A stretch of 64,000 nucleotides of DNA from Ottelia alismoides (GCA_037367405.1 JAZKJV010009779.1:62001-126000), one strand, 5' to 3'. Shown: positions 10,567-22,365, numbered from the stretch's first letter. Program-made: numbers and translations. The notes: generated by a model not told the origin, from the letters alone.

Positions 10567-13045
10567 ATGAGTTTCATGGAATGTGCGTGTACAAGGCCAA
10601 CGGAGAAGCTGTGGGTGGGACATTACTTGGAGCTTGGCGTGTGGATATCTTGTGTATGCATGAGACGTATGTTGATTCTTGGGAGCTTATGAGATGGGAC
10701 TCTGTTTCGGTTCCTATATTAGCGAATTATAGGGTAGTGTTTGGCCAACGGAAGATCTGGTGGCATCGTTATAACATGGCACAGGGATTTGTTCAGCTTG
10801 GAGAAGGTGATCATACTGTGTTCTTGTGACCATCATCCTAGACCGTAGAATAAATTAGACAAGAATGGTCGCGACGCTTATTTATGGTGTCTCCGAGACA
10901 TCTTTAAAATTCGATGCTTTGGACTAAGATGGGGGAGTTGAGGATGTGATATCCCAAGTTGGCCTAGATTATTGGAGGTGATTTCAATGGTACACTTTAC
11001 TCGGTCAGATGATTGCCCAGTGGGGAGAGATGCACAAGTCTCGGTACCTTTTTTACAAAGTTGGTGGATGAGCTTGCCTTGGAGGTGCTGGATGTGACCA
11101 ATAGTAAATATACATGGAGGAATTGCTCGTCTAGATCTCATATTGATTGGTTTTTGTTGTTGGTTGAGGTATTGGAGCTATTTCAATTGACATCGTTATT
11201 TCGTTGCGACATTTGTAATCGAATCACACATCCCTCGGTATAGACACTGGTTCTGGGAGGAGATATTCCTCATTTTTTTCAGATTCAAGCTATCTTGGTT
11301 GTTGGAGGAAGGGTTCATCGTTTTGTGGTTTCCTTTTGGTCGAGTTTGGAGATGCAGGGATCTGCAACTAGGCGTTGGCCTTGAAGATGGAGGCACTGCA
11401 CAAGATGGTGATTTTGTTCTGGAGGGATTCTAAGATGACACATGAGCAACGTATGAATGCTGCCATGGAGGAGGTGGTGAGGTGGGATCTATTGGAGGAT
11501 GATTGGGACTTGGATGAGGTGGAATTGTTGAGCAGGGCAGGGTCCAGAGGATCATCGAGGAGGAGGATTGAAAGCGAGAGGTTGAGTGGAGGCAGAGATC
11601 GTGTAAAAAAATGGTTGAAGGAGGGTGGTTCGAATACTAGATTTTTTCATGCGGTGGCTAGTGGTCGATGCCAGCGGAACTTTATACACTTGATTGAGAT
11701 TGGGTATGAGATCTTTCACGAGTAGACTGCGGTGGCATAAGCTGAAATCGAGTACTTCAAGGCTGCTAGTCATTGTGTGTCGCCTAGTGGATCTTGGTGG
11801 CTGCGACTGGGAGTCACCCGGATTTCGAGTAATGATGATGAGAAGCTTATCAATGATTTTTATTTAGTAGATGTCTGGAAGGCAGTATATGCACTCAACC
11901 CTGATGGATTTATTGGACGTTTACGGTTTTCAGATTTTCTGTCAGGGAGTTTTTTGACTTGGTTGCTGAAGAGGTGTTGGCTATGGTCTCAGAGTTTGTT
12001 TCTAGTAATTTTGGGTTCGACCGATTGAATTAGTCAATCCCTTTTTCATTACTTAAGAAGGAAGTCGCCACAAGAGTAGAGGACTTTCGACCAGTTACAT
12101 TGTCCAATGCTATGTATTTGATTGTTGCGATGTTGTTCTCCAACCGATTGTGTGGTATGCTAGATGGGGGATTATCTCACCTGTACAAAATGTTTTTTTT
12201 ACCAAGGAGGCAGATGATGGACAACGTGGTTTTGGCTTTTTGGAGGTTGTGGCTGACTGGAGGATGCGTAAGACTGGGTGTGTTATGTGAAATTTAGATT
12301 TTCCTAATCTTATGATTGTGTTGATTGACGATCCTTTGGGTCTCGATGCAAGGAAAATGGTTTTTGAACACTTGGATTGCATGGATGAAGAGGTGTATTG
12401 CGACTTCATCCCTTGTGGTTTTAGTCAATTGCTAGCATGGATAGGGATTCTTCTAGCCTTGGAGAGGATCCATCAGGGATGCCCTATGGTTCCTTTATTC
12501 TTTGTTTTGGTGGCAGATGCCTTTTCGATCATGATGGATTGTGTAGTTACGGGTAGCTTCTGTTGTGATATTCGAAACTTTGCATATTCTCCAGCATGCT
12601 GATGATACTATTATTTTTGCAGGGGTGGCTTAGAGGCTGTAGGGGCATGCCAAGGGTTCTGGATTTATTTGGTGCTGTTTCGAAACTAAGACTGAACGTG
12701 GTTAAATCATAGTTTGTGCCTTTTGGTTTGAATGAATGTGAAATTTCCTTATGTGGAAACTGGATGAGATCTCTATGTGCATGTTTACCTTTCAGATATC
12801 TTGGTCTACGTTGGTTGGTGGGAGTTTGCGACATATTGATTGGTTAACTTATTATTAAAAAGATGGAGAAGAGGCTCATTGGTTGGAAATCCGCATGCTT
12901 GTCGAGAGGAGGCAAATTGGTGCTGTTGAAGTCAAACATCCCACCTTTTTTTCTATCCTTTAGACTTCTCCCCACGGGTGTCCGAAAGAGAATAACCATC
13001 ATGAGACACTTCTTTTGGTCTTCGTCTAGTAATTTAGCATATTTA
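10567..13045 (+). pseudogene. LINE ORF2 remnant (endonuclease and reverse transcriptase)
   Basis: ORF2 cuts target DNA and copies the RNA in place. The endonuclease starts at ATG 10567 (MSFMECA, matching the usual M-x-x-SWN start) and retains GGDFNGTL near 10971. The RT includes the FRPVTLSNAMYLIVA finger (12088), HQGCPMVPLFFVLVAD (12465) and the catalytic box, which reads HADDTIIFA at 12596 with histidine replacing the usual tyrosine. The thumb-like KRLIGWKSACLSRGGKLVL follows at 12870. At least six frame changes separate these blocks. Confidence 0.75.
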
Positions 13046-13199
13046 ATGCTTGTACACACACATACACACGTGTGAATACACATATATGCATTATAATGCA
13101 TTTACATACATATAAGAATGATTGTTAATTGTAAATATGTAATATATATATAGATCATGTATATATTTACATATACATACATGTACACATGCACATTTG

Positions 13200-13611
13200 C
13201 AGCGTTGTCGAAGTCGGTATTTGGTAGTCAGTCATAGGGGTTAGTGAATAAAGAATATTCGGTATTCGGGAGAACATTTGGAACTATTAAGTTATATATT
13301 TTTAATTTTTTAATTTAAAATTATGTCTATTATTTAATAAGAATCAGAGATAAAAGTACCAATTAATAAGTTATATAGACATACCTTTAACATTTATGGA
13401 GATACCAAGATAATTGGAACTCTTAAAAACTAAAAAAAATGGAAAATCTGCAGTATGTTGCAATAGTCGGCCTAATATTCGGTCTTATTGGAGTCGGATA
13501 TTTGAGAATATTCGGGATGGATCGAATATTGACTGCATGGCAAAATTCTATTCGGTCACCCCTCCAAATAGAATATATGGTCCGAGTATTCGGTCGAATA
13601 TTGCAACAATG
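13200..13611. mobile_element. hAT-type MITE with GAATATTCGG words
   Basis: An 8-bp duplication, CACATTTG, flanks the element at 13192-13199 and 13612-13619. The left end is CAGCGTTGTCGAAGTCGG and the right end, on the other strand, is CATTGTTGCAATATTCG, sharing CA..GTTG. Length is 412 bp and there is no coding capacity. Eight-base duplications and CA-starting ends fit the hAT superfamily. Words of the form (G)AATATTCGG occur about seven times near both ends in both orientations. Confidence 0.8.
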
Positions 13612-13657
13612 CACATTTGTATCACACATATGCATTGACATATATTGGAGTGATCTT

Positions 13658-13672
13658 AAGTTATAACGTAAA
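13658..13672. repeat. 15-bp target-site duplication, left copy
   Basis: AAGTTATAACGTAAA, repeated identically at 18373-18387 on the other side of the LINE. It defines the insertion and its ends to the base. Confidence 0.9.
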
Positions 13673-13680
13673 GGAAAAAG

Positions 13681-15545
13681 ATGGCATCTTCGTTGCGGAG
13701 CTCTCAGCGTGGAGTCGGCCGGGGGGAAACGGAAACTCAAGTGGGAAGGATATCTTTCTCTCGCGGGATGGCGCACTCGCTATGGAGAAGGAGAGAGCCT
13801 CTGGCTCTGGCAGCGGTAGCCCGCAGTTCGTTGCAGCAGAAGGGGAGGCGGCGTTCTCAACGGATGGGAGGTGGGTGCCTGTTTCGCACAAGAAGCCGGG
13901 ACGCGTTTGCTGGCGCTGTGGCGTAAGGGGGCATCTGGCTTCGGTGTGTGTTGCAAAACCACGATGCTTTGCATGCGGTGGTTTGGGTCACAAGCAGGCT
14001 GGTTGTGGTGCAAGGTCGAGGGTTGACGTGAACCAGTTCTCTCTCGGAAGGTCTACTTTGCTGTCGAGGGGTCCGCGTGGAGAGGTGGATACTTCCGTGT
14101 ATGGAGGACGATCTTTTGCGCAGGTGGTCGCAGGAGGTGCATGCATGCCTGCAGTTGCGGAGGGGAGCACGCTCAAGGTCTCTCTCTCGTCGTGGGAGGA
14201 CACTGGTGCACGGGGTGCGGGTTCGTCGAAGTTAGGGGATTAGCTTACGCGGGGTGCGGGTACGTCGAAGGTAGGGGAGCACCCTGCGCGGAGTTCTTGC
14301 GGTGGAAGGGCGATCGTCGGCGTCTTCCTGGGAGATTGCATGGCGGTCGAGGCGTTGAGCAACATTCTCAAGGACCTATTGGGGAGACAGTTCTCCGGAG
14401 ACGTCTTCCTCCTAGGGACGAAAAGGTGCTGCGTTAGGGGCCTATCGAATGAACAGCGGCTTCGTTTATTGCGTGCCGGGCCTCAGGGAGGCATTGCTTG
14501 GAGGGATTTGCGTTTTGCGGATGGGGCGTGCTCGGAGCTGGAGGTCTGCGTTGCGGTGGTCCGAGGTGTTCCTTTCCTCTCGAGGTCCGTTCATTGTCTT
14601 CGGCGTTCTCTGAGGAGATGGGGTGAAGTTTTGGTCGTCACGGACGACGGTTTATCGTCGGGCTCCGATCCCTCGTCCACGATGATTCTCATGGAGTGCA
14701 ACAAGGCCTTCCTGGATCGAGCGTCGGATCAGATTTTCTTTGGGGACTTAAAATTGGGAAGATTCTACTGCAGGGTCGAGTTGTCGGTGGTGGTGCCACC
14801 GCCGCCACCGCCGGCAGACCGGGCTGTTCGAGGTTTGAGAGGCGATAAAGGCATCGTTTCATTTCTCGAGGAGAAGCTTCCGCAGAAGGACTGCACTTCG
14901 GGGTTCTCGCCTTGCTATGATGTTTTCGTAAGGCCCTCGGAGGTTCTCGTACGTGATGCCCATCCTGTCTCATGGGGTCGATGCATGGTAGCCGCCCTTG
15001 GCGGTTTCAAGAGTAACGTTGCGAGTAGGTGCACACATACCGGTGGGGATTTCGTCTTCTCGAATGGCTCGCCAGGTTCCGCCTTTCGGGTTATCTCTAC
15101 CGGGTTTCAGTTTCATGATTTCCAAGGCGGGCCCTCAATCGGATCCCTCCGCGAATCGGTCTGTCGGGTGGTCGAACTTGACCCGACTGAGCATCAGGAG
15201 GCGGATTCGATTTTTGCGGATTCGGGATCTTTGCTCCCTGCGACGAATCAGGAGATCGCCCCTCCTCCTTCTTCGGGGATTGTCTCTGCGGCACCTCAGG
15301 TAGAATCTCCTCCACTTCGCGCGAGAGCTTCTTCAAATGGAGATCCATCAGATGATGCTGCGGGGAGTGTCAGCGCTGCTGGCTCTGAAGGAGAATCAAC
15401 GAGGAGATCCTCCAAGCGTTACAGAAGAAGGCGCACCTCTCGTTCAATGTCCAGGGAACATCAGACCTGCCTCACTTTCAAAGAGGCGGTGGCGGAGGCG
15501 GCTGGGGTTGTAGCTTCGTGGGGTTTCAAGAATGGTTCCAAATGA
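13681..15545 (+). pseudogene. LINE ORF1, zinc-knuckle nucleic-acid-binding protein
   Basis: Starts at ATG 13681, eight bases inside the element, in frame for about 80 codons. The knuckle region lies in another frame (CWRCGVRGHLASVC, 13905; CFACGGLGHKQAGC, 13965), so a frameshift near 13780-13860 separates them. A second break at 14243 precedes the long open frame 14340-15545, which holds a DUF4283-like segment, the stretch VVPPPPPPAD and a basic C-terminus (SSKRYRRRRTSRS). Such proteins coat LINE RNA in the cytoplasm. The stop TGA overlaps the ORF2 ATG as ATGA. Confidence 0.75.
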
Positions 15546-18314
15546 AGGTTCTATCTTGGAATGTGAGGGGTGTGGGGGATGCGGATAAGAGGAGGTTGTT
15601 GGGTAACAGATTCAGAGAGTGGGGATGCGATGTGGTTCTTCTGCAGGAAACCAAGCTGGCTCTCTTGGACGAGGATGCTTGGCGCTCTTTTGCCGCGGGG
15701 GATCTTGATGAGTTCAGTGCCTTACCTGCAATCGGCCTTGCAGGGGGCTTATTAGTTGCCTGGAAGTCGTCGGCTTTCTCTCTAATCTCGGTCGTGAAGG
15801 GTTGCCACTCTATCTCAGTTTATTTATCTAGGAAGGAGGATTGCTCTACTGCCATATTCTCCTGTGCGTACGGCCCTTGTTGTCATATTAAGAGAAGGGA
15901 ACTTTGGGACGAGCTTCGACGGATCGGTCAATCTTCTCCGGACTCTCCTTGGCTGATTGGAGGAGATTTCAATGTTACACTGCGTGCTTCTGATAGACCA
16001 CGGTCTGGGCTGGTACGGATCCGGGTTCGGCGGATTTTGCGGACTTCGTCAACTCCCTGGCTTTGGAAGATCTGTGTGCTACGGACATTGCGTTCACTTG
16101 GAGGAGCTCCTCGTCAAAATCGTGCATTGACAGGTTCATCGCTTCCGAGGCTTTTATGTCAATGTTTCCCCTTGCTAATGTTCTCTCTCGCCCGCGTTCC
16201 TTTTCGGATCATACTCCTATTGTATGGGTCTCCGACCTGTCGCCTCCGTCTGCGGGCTTTTTTAGATATGAGAGATGTTGGTTGCTCGAGGATAACTTCC
16301 GGGATTTCGTGGCTGACGTTTGGAAAGAGGATTGCGGTGGTCGGCCGGTTGTGGGAAGATTTGCTCAGAAATTAGTGCGTCTGCGGAAAAGTTTGGCCTT
16401 GTTTAAAAAAACGACGCGGGAGGCCCGGGCGTCTGCCAGGAAGGATGCGGAGGTGATCGTGGCGGCTCTGGATGTCTTGGAGGGGGAGAGGGACCTCTGC
16501 TCCGAGGAGTTATCCTCCAGATCGACGGCGTTGGCTACGGTGGAGAGGGAGGAAAGGAAGAGGGTGGCGGAATGGCGTCAGAGGGCTATGATCAAGTGGA
16601 TTAGGGAGGGGGATGCTAACTCATCCTATTTCCATAGGGTGGCCTGTAACAGGAGACGTTCAAACTATATTCACTCCATTTCCTTTGGAGGCAGGGAGGT
16701 CGTGGGTGAGAGGGTTTTGGGGAGAGAGGTTGCCGCGTACTTCAGGGAGTCCTCATATTTTCGTACTCCTAATCGTTGGTTCTGGTCGGGAGAGGGCACC
16801 CCGCAACTCTCGCCATTGCTTTGTGCCGAGCTGGTTAAGGAGGTCTCCTTGGAGGAGGTCAAGAATGCGATTTGGGATCTCAACGGTGATGCCTCGCCAG
16901 GTCCGGACGGTTTCCCCATTGCGTTCTACAAGGACTTCTGGGAGTTGGTTGAGAAGGAGGTTTGGGAGGTTATTTTGGAGTTTTGCAAAGGCAACGCGGC
17001 CTTCGACCAGGTCAACAGGGCTCTCATCGTCTTGTTGCTGAAGATCTCCTCTCCCCGCGCTATTGAAGACTTTCGCCCGATTGCGATCTCCAATGCCTTG
17101 TACCTGATCGTGGCAAAGGTTTTTGCACGCAGGCTTGCGCCGGTGCTTGACGAATTAATCGCGCCCTCTCAGGCCGCCTTCATCCGTGGTCGTCAAATTT
17201 CTGATGTTACAGCTCTGGCTTTTGAGATGGTGGAGAGTTGGAAGAGGCGGGGGAAGCGCGGGGTCCTGTGGAAAGTGGACTTTGCTAAAGCCTACGACTC
17301 GCTGGATTGGAACTTTCTCTGGATGGTACTGCGGGCTCGTGGGTTTCCTAAGCTTTGGATCTCATGGATGTGCAGGTGCATCTCTACTGCTTCATTCTCT
17401 ATTATGATGAACGGCTGCGTCGTTGGGGATCGGTTTCAGCCTAGAAGGGGCGTGCGGCAGGGCTGCCCCTTGGCCCCCCTGCTCTTTGTAATTGCGGTCG
17501 ATGTGCTTCCCCGGATGGCGGCTCGGGTGGTGGATCGTGGCCTTTCCATGGGATTCTCTTGCGGCAGCCGGATCGTCCCAACCCTGCAGTATGCGGATGA
17601 CACTATTGTTTTCATCGAGGGTGGCATTGACGAGGTCAGGGGGATGGCGGCGACTTTGGAAATCTTTAGCGAGCTCTCGGGTCTTCTCATTAATCAATCC
17701 AAGTCCAAGGTGATTCCTTTCGCTTGGGATGCGGGCTCGGCGGATGCTTGTGGGCTGCTTCTGGGTACTCCTCCGTCCTCTCTTCCGATCGACTACTTGG
17801 GGCTGCCCCTGGGGCGGGGAGATCTAGGCTTCGTGATTGGCACAAGGTTGTGGACAAGGCGGAAAGGAGGCTTGCCGGGTGGAGCACATCAATGCTCTTG
17901 CGGGGAGGTCGGCTCGTTCTCATTAGGTCGGTTCTTGCTTCTATCCCTATTTACTACCTATCAAATTGGATTATACCGGTTGGGATTACGAAGCGTCTTG
18001 AGGGTTTGATGCGAAGCTTTCTTTGAGGGAGAAGGGGGCCGTCTTCGCGTGGTCCTCACCTGGTGGGCTGGGCGGAGGTGACTAAAAGGAAGTGCGATGG
18101 CGGCCTTGGCATTCGGCGTCTCGATCGCGTAAATGACGCGTTACTGCTCAAGTGGGTTAATAGGCTTTGGGGAAGTTCCAACAGCTTCTTCCCTTCCATT
18201 CTGCGTGATTTGCTATCTATTGGGTGGAGATGGTGCGGGATTTGGATGATCGCCGCTCTACTCGATCCTTTTTCTCTGTGTCTCTTTCTCTCTTTTGCTT
18301 CTTCGTTGTTTTAA
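15542..18314 (+). pseudogene. LINE ORF2, endonuclease and reverse transcriptase
   Basis: Opens MKVLSWNVRGVGDADKRRLL at ATG 15542, with endonuclease motifs LLQETKL, GGDFNVTL (15958) and SDHTPIVW (16207). A one-base frameshift near 16012 moves the reading into the frame running to about 17815. There the RT has PGPDGFPIAFYKDFW (16900), FRPIAISNALYLIVAKVF (17070), KVDFAKAYDSLDW (17270), RQGCPLAPLLF (17452) and the catalytic YADDTIVF (17588). A second frameshift near 17815 leads into DWHKVVDKAERRLAGW. At 18024 a TGA replaces the expected Trp codon. Sequence matching the family continues to about 18240, then is cut short. Confidence 0.85.
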
Positions 18315-18372
18315 TAAAAAGGTTGGGGCGAGCACCGAGCCGTGCCTCCCCCGAAAAGTTGGCTTCAAAAAA

Positions 18373-18387
18373 AAGTTATAACGTAAA
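18373..18387. repeat. 15-bp target-site duplication, right copy
   Basis: AAGTTATAACGTAAA directly after the LINE A-tail; identical to 13658-13672. Confidence 0.9.
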
Positions 18388-19579
18388 TGGTACAAATACA
18401 TAGACATATATATGTATGTATAAATTTATGTATGCGTATATATATATAAATATAATGCCTTGCTTTTCTCAGGAGAGCGCCTATTGCCTTGGTGCACCTC
18501 ACGCCTGTGCATAGAGGCATGGTCCCATGAGCTTGTTAAGCCAGATAACATGCATATGTAAATGAAGCTTGAGATGAGTAGCTGTGTCGATTCCATATGA
18601 CATAGTAAGATGGAAATTAGACGGGCCTCTGGTACCAACGAAATCTCAAACTCGATCTTACCCATTGGTGGCAACCTATCGGATCCTCGAGGAAGACATA
18701 TAGAAAGTCCATTACTGGAACTGTTAACAAATCCGAACAATAGAATTCTTATCCTATACCTTAATGCAGGCTAGAAAACCCTTGGATTGTTGGTCCTAGA
18801 GTTGCTTGGCCCTGATGATGAAAACACAAGTAATGGCATAGTTGTCCATTTATCACATAAACTCGAAGGCTAGAATGTCCTGAACACAACCATCCGATTG
18901 AAACAATTGATGAACACTCTTTATCATGAGTCATGGCAACCAATCCATTTCGAGTAGCAGTTAAATTTCATGTTGAGATGACATTATACTTGCATGGTAA
19001 CTGACATTCACCGATTCAAATTGCGCAACTCTTAAGCACCTCAGAAGAAAGGAAAGTCTTATTGTCTACTCCTGACAATAAAAATTGACTCTTGAGTCTG
19101 ATAGGCGTCTTACCCAACGTGGCGGAATCTCTCAAGATATGAAGAAATGCGACACTTCCGAGTCAGACAAAGCATGATCCGTCAAACCCTTCACTGGATA
19201 GTATCTTGGACAACTAACGATAAAGCATGTACACCCTTGGTCGTCATTATATTCAACACTACATCTTCAGCTGCTGTTGATAATACTTTGTTATAAATCA
19301 TCAACTATGTTGGCTATTGCAAAAGTGGCCATTGTCGTGGGTGATCACTGTTGCTAGGGATGTGGAGCTCCACCGCCACCATGACATCATCCTCTTTCGC
19401 TAATCCTCCGTGTGAAACTCGCTGGTCAGGTCACACTCTTATAAGGAAGTCTCAGTTGCTGATGAATGGTCAAGGGTGGTCCTAATCGAGTTCTTTGTAC
19501 TAGTTGCATTCTGAGTGAGTGATTTTATGTCTTTTCACATTAGCTATTTCCCTAGACCTATTGATGTCTGGGCTTAGGC
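18388..19579. other. Spacer with a GCCT-word fragment, no recognised gene
   Basis: 18388-18450 is TA-rich. 18452-18545 has words such as GCCTTG, GCGCC and CACGCCTG that resemble the islands at 200 and 24793, probably a truncated MITE. From 18550 to 19579 there is mixed sequence with short frames on both strands that I cannot assign; it may be old retroelement DNA. Confidence 0.4.
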
Positions 19580-19584
19580 ATGAC

Positions 19585-19728
19585 TGTTGAGATGTTTATT
19601 TATCACAGTATTATATTTACATTTTATGTTTTCTTTGGGTATCACTTATTTAATTAACCCATGGCTCTTCTCCTATATAAGAGAGTCCTGGGATCTCTTT
19701 TATTGAATGAATGAATTTTATCTCAACA
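19585..19728 (+). repeat. 5' LTR of copia element, 144 bp
   Basis: Begins TGTTGAGATG and ends ATCTCAACA (TG...CA). It holds a TATA-like CCTATATAAGAGAG at 19671-19684, the likely promoter of the element RNA. Confidence 0.95.
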
Positions 19729-19740
19729 TGGTATCAGAGA
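19729..19740 (+). promoter_or_regulatory. Primer-binding site, initiator tRNA-Met
   Basis: TGGTATCAGAGA directly follows the LTR. It is complementary to the 3' end of plant initiator tRNA-Met (consensus TGGTATCAGAGC) except for the last base. Confidence 0.9.
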
Positions 19741-20263
19741 AACGGTCCTAGACCGGGGTTCTTGAACCAAAAACCCTAACCCTAGCCCCACCCACCGACC
19801 CCCTCCCTGCGCGCCATCACGCCCCTTCGCGCCCCTCCGGACGGCCTGCGGCACCCCTAACGCCGCTGCAGCCCTCCATGCGCCGCCGCCACCCCCTCCC
19901 AGCACCGTCGCCGCCCCTCCCAGCGGTCGCTGCTGCCTCGCAGCAGCCCGACGAGGCCCCGACGACCCCCCTTTTCCTCCTTAGGCACTGTGGCCTGATT
20001 CACAAGGGGTCCGGCACACCCTCAGCGGCCTCGGGTCCCCCGTTTGAGTCCAGCGGGCCCTTGTTCACGTGCGTCGAGGTCTGGACTGATCTGTGAAGGG
20101 TGATATAGTCTGATTTCTCCCTTCATTTGCGGCCTTCGACCACAAACACACCATTAGGGATGAGTGTATAAGTCTACAGATACACCTCATCCCTCATTTG
20201 ATGCTGTAGACAAGTCTTTTGCGAGATATTCCCCTCTTGTTCCGCATTTTGGCATATTAAAGA
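19741..20263 (+). other. Copia 5' leader, proline/alanine-rich frames
   Basis: GC-rich untranslated leader between primer site and gag. The frame at 19878-20096 is rich in P, A and S and carries no motif. The segment GGTCCTAGACCGG is shared with the leader of the older copia element at 30180, showing they belong to related families. Confidence 0.5.
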
Positions 20264-21106
20264 ATGCCAGAAATCAAGGGTGACATGTTCTCATCTTCCG
20301 GTGCCTTCAAAGGACCGACACCTATCGTAAAGATGGACATGACCAACTACGAGTTATGGTCCATGCAGTTTCGTACTCTGATGCAATGCCACAACAAGGA
20401 GCATATTCAGACTGATTCAGAGCCGGCAGACAAGACTGGGACCAACACATCATGGAAGCAAGATGATGCATATGCTCGTATATGGCTCTCTGGGATGCTT
20501 AGCACAGAGATTGCTAATGATATTGTCAATCAGCCAACTGCAAAGGCCATGTGGGACATATTGGCTGCTACCAATGGATAAGCAAAAAATGAAAGCAAGA
20601 TACTCCAACTTCAGTTCGACATTTTCTCGACCAAGCAAAATGGTCGACCTTTACATGCTCACTTCTTACATCTGAGAAGCATGTTTGAATGACTCCACAG
20701 CTTCATGCCTATCACTACTAGCGTGGAACAACAACATGCGTATCGGAATGCCACTATGACTGGTATTTTCCTGTCCTCTCTTAACTCGGAGTACAATGCC
20801 GCTCGTACTCAACTTCTGACTAGCGAGATCATACCACCAATGGAGGAGGTCTACAAGCGGCTTAGCAGGTTTACTACCACACCTACATCCACGCCACATC
20901 CGACGTCCTCGGCTATGGCTGCTTCTCGTAGACGAGGCAGTGCGTCCCAGTTTCGTGGTCGTGGACCTCGTGGTAGAGGTGGATGCCGTCAGCGTGGTCC
21001 ATGTTCTTATTGTCATCGTCCTGGCCACTCAGAGGAGACATGCTTTTACAAGCACAGCTTTCCAGCGTCTGCACGTGTTGCGGAGCTCACCTGCACCTAC
21101 TACTGA
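20264..21106 (+). pseudogene. Copia gag (nucleocapsid)
   Basis: Starts MPEIKGDMFSSSGAFKG at ATG 20264. The region with NYELWSMQF and the AMWDIL helix matches the plant copia Gag (UBN2-type) domain. The frame stops at TAA 20579 and TGA 20690 but continues open in the same frame through an RG-rich linker (20920-20990) to the CCHC knuckle CSYCHRPGHSEETC at 21003. Gag packages element RNA into particles; the two stops make this copy non-functional. Confidence 0.85.
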
Positions 21107-22365
21107 TGCACGTTTTGACGATCTTGTCTCGAGACTTCGAGAAATGGTGACCACTCCTGTGACTCAGACTGCAGGACCATCAGATGCAGCGGCCACCGCC
21201 AGAGCACTACCCAGTTCATCAGGTATTTCATATGTGCTTACCAGTAGCAGCAGTTCCGATGTGACAGATTGGATTATGGATTCTGGAGCGTCTCATCACA
21301 TGTGTGGAGATTGGATACTATTTTCCTTATACACGACTATTTCTCCTGGGCGATCCGTAATCGTAGCCAATGGAGTTCGACTACCCATTGTTGGTCAGAG
21401 GGAGATTGTTTGCCCCTTTTATACGTCTTCAGAATGTTTTACATGCTCCAGACTTTCAAACGAATTTTCTGTTTATTAGTCAGATTACAAAAGATTTACA
21501 CTATCATGCCATTTTTGACCCCTCTTCTCTTATGTTTCAGGACATATTAACTGTCAGGATGATTATTCATGATCGTGAGCAGAGAGGATTATACAAACTT
21601 GCTGTTCAATCATGTGCTGAGGTGGCCTCTATTCCCTCTGGATCTGCTTCGCCTTTTCTGTGGCATCTTCGCTTTGGCCACATTCCTCTCCAAAGATGAT
21701 ACTTGTTCTCCCTCAACTATCTACTCGTACTACTCTGGACTGTGAAGCTTGTCAGCTTGGGAAACACCATCGCTCCTCCTTTCCGAGTCGTCCAAGTCGT
21801 AGTAGTAGTCGGTCCTTTGAGTTGGGTTTCATTTTGACATTTGGAGTCCAAGTCGTGTTCCTGATCATCAGGGTCATAGATTTTATATTGTTGCTGTCGA
21901 CGATTATTCTAGACTTTCTTGGGTTTTCTTGCTTAAACATAAGTATGAACTGAAGCATGTGCTATAATTAAAACTTTTTTTTGAAAGGTAATTAAAACTT
22001 TTCTTATTGAGATCAACAACATTTTTTCTGCTAAAGTTAAATACATTCATATCGACAATGCTTTGGAATTTTCTACTCTCCATTTGGCAGAATTTCTCCA
22101 GTCTCTGGGTATAGTTCATCAGACTTCACGCACTTATACATCACAGCAAAATGGGGCTGCAGAACGCAAACATCGTCACCTCTTAGACATCACGAGGACC
22201 TTGTTGATTCAAAGTAGTACACCTCATTCTTTCTGGGGGGATGCTGTCCTAACCGCCTGTTACTTCGCATGCCATCCACTATTCTTGGCTAAAAGAGTCC
22301 CTTCTCGATTGCGTTTCCCGAGAAGGAACTCTTCACACTTACACCTCGTGTTTTTGGATCGGTAG
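21107..22365 (+). pseudogene. Copia protease and integrase remnant
   Basis: The protease box WIMDSGASHHMCGDW is at about 21272 (catalytic DSG). The pre-integrase zinc motif follows in pieces: LWHLRFGHIP (21660) and CEACQLGKHH (21740). The integrase core is reduced: the first catalytic region near 21830 is scrambled, and QQNGAAERKHRHLLDITRTL with the catalytic-type glutamate is at 22145. Four or more frame changes and the 10-base insertion at 21979 break the region. Confidence 0.8.
21965..22002 (-). mobile_element. Ultra-short retro-insertion in copia integrase
   Basis: TAATTAAAACTTTT appears at 21965-21978 and again at 21989-22002. The 10 bases between them, TTTTGAAAGG, read CCTTTCAAAA on the minus strand, again a short TTCA(n) tail like the LINE 3' end. 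Because the duplication itself ends in T the exact A-tail length is ambiguous. It broke an element that was already in place. Confidence 0.65.

Larger units (their letters stand above)
8605..13045 (+). mobile_element. Decayed L1-type LINE
   Basis: Remains of a plant L1-like element in its normal order: a CCHC zinc-knuckle region (from about 8640), a proline-poor ORF1 tail, an AP-like endonuclease (from 10567), a reverse transcriptase (11.7-12.8 kb) and the post-RT KRLIGWKSACLSRGGKLVL segment (12.87 kb). Stops and frameshifts occur throughout. No poly-A tail or target duplication was found, so the ends are approximate. It is much more diverged than the LINE at 13673 and belongs to a different subfamily. 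Confidence 0.85.
13673..18372 (+). mobile_element. Long L1-type LINE with target duplication
   Basis: A 4.7-kb element bounded by identical 15-bp target duplications, ending in a short A8 tail (CTTCAAAAAAAA). It carries ORF1 (zinc knuckles) and ORF2 (endonuclease, RT) in order. The 3' part of ORF2 after about 18240 jumps into the 3' UTR, so the usual C-terminal zinc-binding/RNase H region is missing and the copy is internally shortened. It is clearly GC-richer than its flanks. Lesions are few (two frameshifts and one nonsense codon in ORF2, at least one frame change in ORF1), so it inserted much later than the neighbouring LINE. Confidence 0.9.
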
